Source: Spirochaetales bacterium (lineage in GTDB: Bacteria > Spirochaetota > Spirochaetia > Sphaerochaetales > Sphaerochaetaceae). Taken from it: DNA of 26,043 nt. Below the pieces are notes generated by a model. It was not told the DNA's origin, made no database searches, and saw only the letters and a list, made by a program, of their open reading frames with translations. The translations under genes and the position numbers were made by a program. Where the stretch lies: assembly GCA_028723145.1 (NCBI GenBank), contig JAQYFM010000047.1:1-26043 (forward strand), read 5' to 3'. Of this stretch, positions 23,259 through 26,043 are shown piece after piece (the first letter of the stretch is position 1; each line of letters starts with the position of its first letter).

Positions 23259-24140
23259 ATGAACAATAACAAATTTGTTGGTAAAGTTGGTGTAGGAGAA
23301 GTCATTACTTACATTGTACTTATCTTAGTTTTGATATTTACTATACTCCCACTAATTTTCATGCTTACAGCAGCTTTTATGGATGCAAAGCAAATCATGA
23401 GTATGCCTTATACTTGGATTCCTAGTAAGAAGTACTTCACATCAGAATCACGAACTTTCTTTACAAACTTCCAGAAGGCTATTTTAGGAAACCATGGAGA
23501 AAAGATTTTCTTTAGAAACCTTTTTAACTCCTTAGTAGTAGCTATTACTTGTGCTATTACAACAGTATTAATGGCTTCTCTTTGCGGTTATGGCCTTGCT
23601 AAATTTAACTTCAAAGGTAAGACCTTTGTATTTATGTTAATCATGAGTACAATGATGATTCCTTTTGAAGCAATCATGATTCCTCTATACTTAGTTGCTT
23701 CTAAGTTTAAGATGATAAATACAATCCCTGGTTTGATAATACCATTCTTGGTAAGTGCCTTTGGTGTTTTCCAAATGAGACAGTATTTGCTTACCTTCCC
23801 AAGTGAGTATCTTGATGCTGCTCGTGTTGATGGCCTTGGAGAATTTAAGATTTACTACAAAATAGTTCTTCCAAACTCAACTCCAGTAGTTGCAACACTT
23901 GGTATTCTATCCTTTAGAAACCAGTGGGATAACCTCTTGTGGCCACTACTTTGTTCTCAAGCAGAAAAGATGAAGACTATTCCTCTTTATATTTCTAAGT
24001 TCGCAGAGGAAAAGCAAACAGATGAAGGAGCTTTGATGGCTTGTGCACTGCTTGCTTCTATTCCAATGTTTATCCTCTTCTTCTCACTGTCAAAATACTT
24101 CCTTGGCGGTGCAGCGGTATATGAATCGAGAAAGGGATAA
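23259..24140 (+). CDS. Carbohydrate ABC transporter, permease 2 (UgpE/MalG type)
   Basis: This is the second membrane subunit, 293 residues with about six membrane segments. The EAA loop reads DAARVDGLGEFKIYYKIVLP (about 187-206), and the end AVYESRKG is typical of this family. GGAGG precedes the ATG. It closes the operon and no ATPase gene follows, so the importer probably uses a shared MsmK/UgpC-type ATPase encoded elsewhere, as is common in this family. A terminator follows. Confidence 0.92.
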   Translation: MNNNKFVGKVGVGEVITYIVLILVLIFTILPLIFMLTAAFMDAKQIMSMPYTWIPSKKYFTSESRTFFTNFQKAILGNHGEKIFFRNLFNSLVVAITCAITTVLMASLCGYGLAKFNFKGKTFVFMLIMSTMMIPFEAIMIPLYLVASKFKMINTIPGLIIPFLVSAFGVFQMRQYLLTFPSEYLDAARVDGLGEFKIYYKIVLPNSTPVVATLGILSFRNQWDNLLWPLLCSQAEKMKTIPLYISKFAEEKQTDEGALMACALLASIPMFILFFSLSKYFLGGAAVYESRKG

Positions 24141-24148
24141 TAAAAATA

Positions 24149-24177
24149 AAGCGCTCAAATTATTGGGCGCTTTTTTT
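24149..24177 (+). terminator. Terminator of the sugar importer operon
   Basis: AAGCGCTC (24149-24156) pairs with GGGCGCTT (24165-24172), with one wobble pair, and runs into seven T. Confidence 0.88.
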
Positions 24178-24181
24178 ATGC

Positions 24182-24209
24182 AAAAAAAAGCTTCCACGTC
24201 TGGAAGCCT
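24182..24209 (-). terminator. Terminator of infA
   Basis: On the minus strand GCTTCCA and TGGAAGC form a perfect 7-bp stem with a 4-base loop, followed by eight T. It lies 10 bases after the infA stop and directly beside the opposing terminator. Confidence 0.9.
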
Positions 24210-24217
24210 AGTGCTAA

Positions 24218-24436
24218 TCAGTGTTCTCTATAAACAATTCTGCCCTTTGAAAGATCATACGGTGATAGTTCAACTTTAACAATGTCACCTGGGACAATTC
24301 TGATGTAGTGTTTTCTCATCTTACCGGAGAGGTGAGCGAGAATAACTAGCTTATTCTGAAGCTCAACCCTAAATCTTGTATTTGGGAGTGCTTCCTTTAC
24401 TACGCCTTCAACTTCAATAGCTTCTTCTTTAGCCAC
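24218..24436 (-). CDS. infA: Translation initiation factor IF-1
   Basis: IF-1 binds the ribosomal A site during initiation. The 72 residues are full length, with the single OB-fold seen as EVEGVVKEALPNTRFRVEL, then LSGKMRKHYIRIVPGD and the closing KGRIVYR. The start is GTG at 24436, placed by GGAGG and by the family's MAKE start. An ATG two bases upstream is out of frame (ATGTGG), so the initiating ribosome must choose GTG. It is a single-gene unit with its own strong promoter and terminator. Confidence 0.97.
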   Translation of the reverse strand: MAKEEAIEVEGVVKEALPNTRFRVELQNKLVILAHLSGKMRKHYIRIVPGDIVKVELSPYDLSKGRIVYREH

Positions 24437-24477
24437 ATTTCCTCCAAAATAATTGCTTTTCTTATAAAGCCTTAAAA

Positions 24478-24506
24478 AGTATAAAATGAATATAAGGCTA
24501 AGTCAA
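24478..24506 (-). promoter_or_regulatory. Promoter of infA
   Basis: On the minus strand TTGACT (24506-24501), exactly 17 bases and TATACT (24483-24478) form a near-consensus sigma-70 promoter. The leader is about 35 bases and holds GGAGG before the GTG. Confidence 0.72.
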
Positions 24507-24553
24507 TATAGTGATTTTGTATAAAATAGGGAATATCTTTGCCTATTAAAGAT

Positions 24554-24584
24554 AAAAAATGCGGATAGCAAAATTCTATCCGCA
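24554..24584 (-). terminator. Terminator of the sodium symporter gene
   Basis: TGCGGATAG (24560-24568) and CTATCCGCA (24576-24584) form a perfect 9-bp stem. On the minus strand it is followed by six T. It lies 16 bases after the symporter stop. Confidence 0.88.
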
Positions 24585-24600
24585 AAAAACTTTGATACTT

Positions 24601-26043
24601 TTATTTTATTTCAGCATGACTAGAAGCTAAATTAAATTCATCAATAACACTTTGTTCTGGCTTTTTTGAACACAAGCTTACAATAACCATTACAATAAGA
24701 CCAACAAGGAAAGCCGGTAATAGCTCGTATATACCAAATATTCCACCGATTGGTTTAATCATAAACTTCCAAACTAATACCATTAGGCCACCTGAGATCA
24801 TGCCACAAAGAGCTCCAAGTCCTGTTGATCTCTTCCAATAGAGAGATAAAATAATAACAGGACCAAAAGCAGCACCAAAGCCTGCCCAAGCAAATGATAC
24901 AATTGAGAATACTGAACTTGCTGGATTTCTAGCAATAACTAAACCAAGTATAGCAATTATTATTACCGTTGTTCTTGCCGCTATTATACTTTTCTTTTCT
25001 GAAAGGTTAATGTGCATTGCATCTTGTAAAATATCGTGAGATACACTTGATGAAGCAGCTAAAAGCTGTGAGTCAGCTGTGGACATAGTACTTGCTAAAA
25101 TACCTGCAAGAATAAGTCCTGCAATTATTGCAGAAAAAATTCCATGAGATGATAAAAGTTTAGCAATTACAACAATAATTGTTTCAGATGCTGAACCTTC
25201 TAAGGTCTCTACAATAGAAAGGTTTGAAAGTACTCTTCCAATAACCCCGATAAAAAGGGCAACTGCCATTGCAATTAATACCCAAACTGTCGCAACTCTT
25301 CTTGAGAGAGAAAGCTTTTTTTCATCTTCAATTGCCATAAAGCGAAGTAGAATATGAGGCATACCAAAGTAACCAAGGCCCCAAGCAAGTGTAGAAACAA
25401 CTGTCAAAAAACCATATGGAGATGCTACTTTTGTAACAGGATCATGAGTGAGGGTAAATGAGATATATCCAGCAAGCTGAGAAGCATTAGTTAATACTTG
25501 GTTAAATCCACCAGCTAGAGTTGTTGCATAAAATAATACAATGAATATTGCAAATGTCATAATAATTGACTGGATAAAGTCTGTTAAGGATGCCGCTAAA
25601 AAGCCTCCTGCTACTGTGTAGCTTATTATTACAATTGCAGAAACTATCATACAAGGCATGTATGGTAGTGAGAATAGAGACGAAAAGAGTTTTCCACATG
25701 CAGCAAAACCAGATGCTGTATAAGGAATAAAGAATACAATTATTATAACTGCAGCAACAACTGTAAGTATTTTATTCTCATCATGAAAGCGTTTTGAAAA
25801 GAATTGAGGTAGAGTAATAGAGCCTGTTACTTCTGTGTATCTTCTAAGTCTTCTAGCTGTTAATAACCAGTTGAAATATGTACCAATTCCAAGCCCAATA
25901 ATTGTCCAGCCTACATCAGCAAGTCCTGAAAGATAAGCTACTCCTGGTAATCCCATTAATAAGTAACTTGACATATCAGAAGCTTCTGCACTCATTGCAG
26001 TTACAAATGGTCCTAGTTTTCTTCCTCCTAAATAGAAATCAGA
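24601..26043 (-). CDS. putP: Sodium/proline symporter, PutP-like (5' end outside window)
   Basis: This sodium:solute symporter carries proline, or a similar amino acid, into the cell with sodium. The frame is open to the right edge: upstream of the first in-frame ATG (25995) it reads FYLGGRKLGPFVTA and then MSAEASDMSSYLLMGLPG, which is the conserved second-helix region of PutP. The true start is therefore missing by roughly 30-50 residues, and 480 residues are visible. About twelve hydrophobic segments can be counted, and the block STMSTADSQLLAASSSVSHDI is a hallmark of the PutP group. Proline is the best guess for substrate; pantothenate or other SSS members are less likely given the SAEASDMSSYLLMGLPG form. 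Confidence 0.88.
   Translation of the reverse strand, partial: SDFYLGGRKLGPFVTAMSAEASDMSSYLLMGLPGVAYLSGLADVGWTIIGLGIGTYFNWLLTARRLRRYTEVTGSITLPQFFSKRFHDENKILTVVAAVIIIVFFIPYTASGFAACGKLFSSLFSLPYMPCMIVSAIVIISYTVAGGFLAASLTDFIQSIIMTFAIFIVLFYATTLAGGFNQVLTNASQLAGYISFTLTHDPVTKVASPYGFLTVVSTLAWGLGYFGMPHILLRFMAIEDEKKLSLSRRVATVWVLIAMAVALFIGVIGRVLSNLSIVETLEGSASETIIVVIAKLLSSHGIFSAIIAGLILAGILASTMSTADSQLLAASSSVSHDILQDAMHINLSEKKSIIAARTTVIIIAILGLVIARNPASSVFSIVSFAWAGFGAAFGPVIILSLYWKRSTGLGALCGMISGGLMVLVWKFMIKPIGGIFGIYELLPAFLVGLIVMVIVSLCSKKPEQSVIDEFNLASSHAEIK

Overview
The window looks like chromosomal DNA from an AT-rich, fermentative, probably host-associated spirochaete (Treponema or Sphaerochaetaceae-like). 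This is an inference. The clues are exported proteins whose signal peptides end in Phe-Ala before small Gly/Ser-rich stretches, an outer-membrane beta-barrel ending in Phe, a large AdhE, a NusG-II/Gx membrane pair, and transporter families typical of that phylum. No rRNA, tRNA or CRISPR array was found. No gap between genes exceeds 300 bases.

Layout: (1) 1-2080 is the right part of a decaying IS21-family element: a DDE transposase open to the left edge, a helper ATPase gene broken by a stop codon and a frameshift, and a right end with 21-bp phased repeats. (2) 2081-2523 holds a pair of dyad-containing 52-bp repeats and an 85-aa gene of unknown function. (3) adhE (minus) sits between a clear terminator and a clear promoter. 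(4) 5436-10450 holds a NusG-II/Gx membrane pair, two paralogous OmpR-type regulators (the first with a ruined receiver), a sensor kinase and a YfcE-like phosphodiesterase. Several of these genes lack a Shine-Dalgarno sequence and have a -10-like hexamer 7 nt before the start codon, as leaderless genes do. (5) 10651-13457 has an outer-membrane protein, a ribokinase-like sugar kinase and an esterase-like hydrolase. (6) 13625-18191 is a complete branched-chain amino acid ABC transporter (livK, H, M, G, F), followed by a CBS-CBS-ACT protein and a repeat-rich Smr-domain protein. (7) 20946-24140 is a carbohydrate ABC importer (binding protein and two permeases, no ATPase). (8) infA and a PutP-like sodium symporter, cut by the right edge, lie on the minus strand.

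Together the genes describe a cell that imports amino acids and sugars, uses a sodium-coupled symporter, and disposes of reducing power by making ethanol. The binding-protein genes, adhE and the porin carry the signs of high expression (strong Shine-Dalgarno sites where seen, and Gln codons almost all CAG in the three exported-protein genes). Stable hairpins lie directly behind both binding-protein genes, as expected where more binding protein than permease is made.

I see no obviously new multi-gene defence or biosynthetic system. The observations most worth following are the regulator pair with one phosphorylation-dead receiver, the cluster of putative leaderless regulatory genes, the Gx/EcfT-like fusion, the repeat-rich Smr protein, and the 52-bp dyad repeats beside the IS element.
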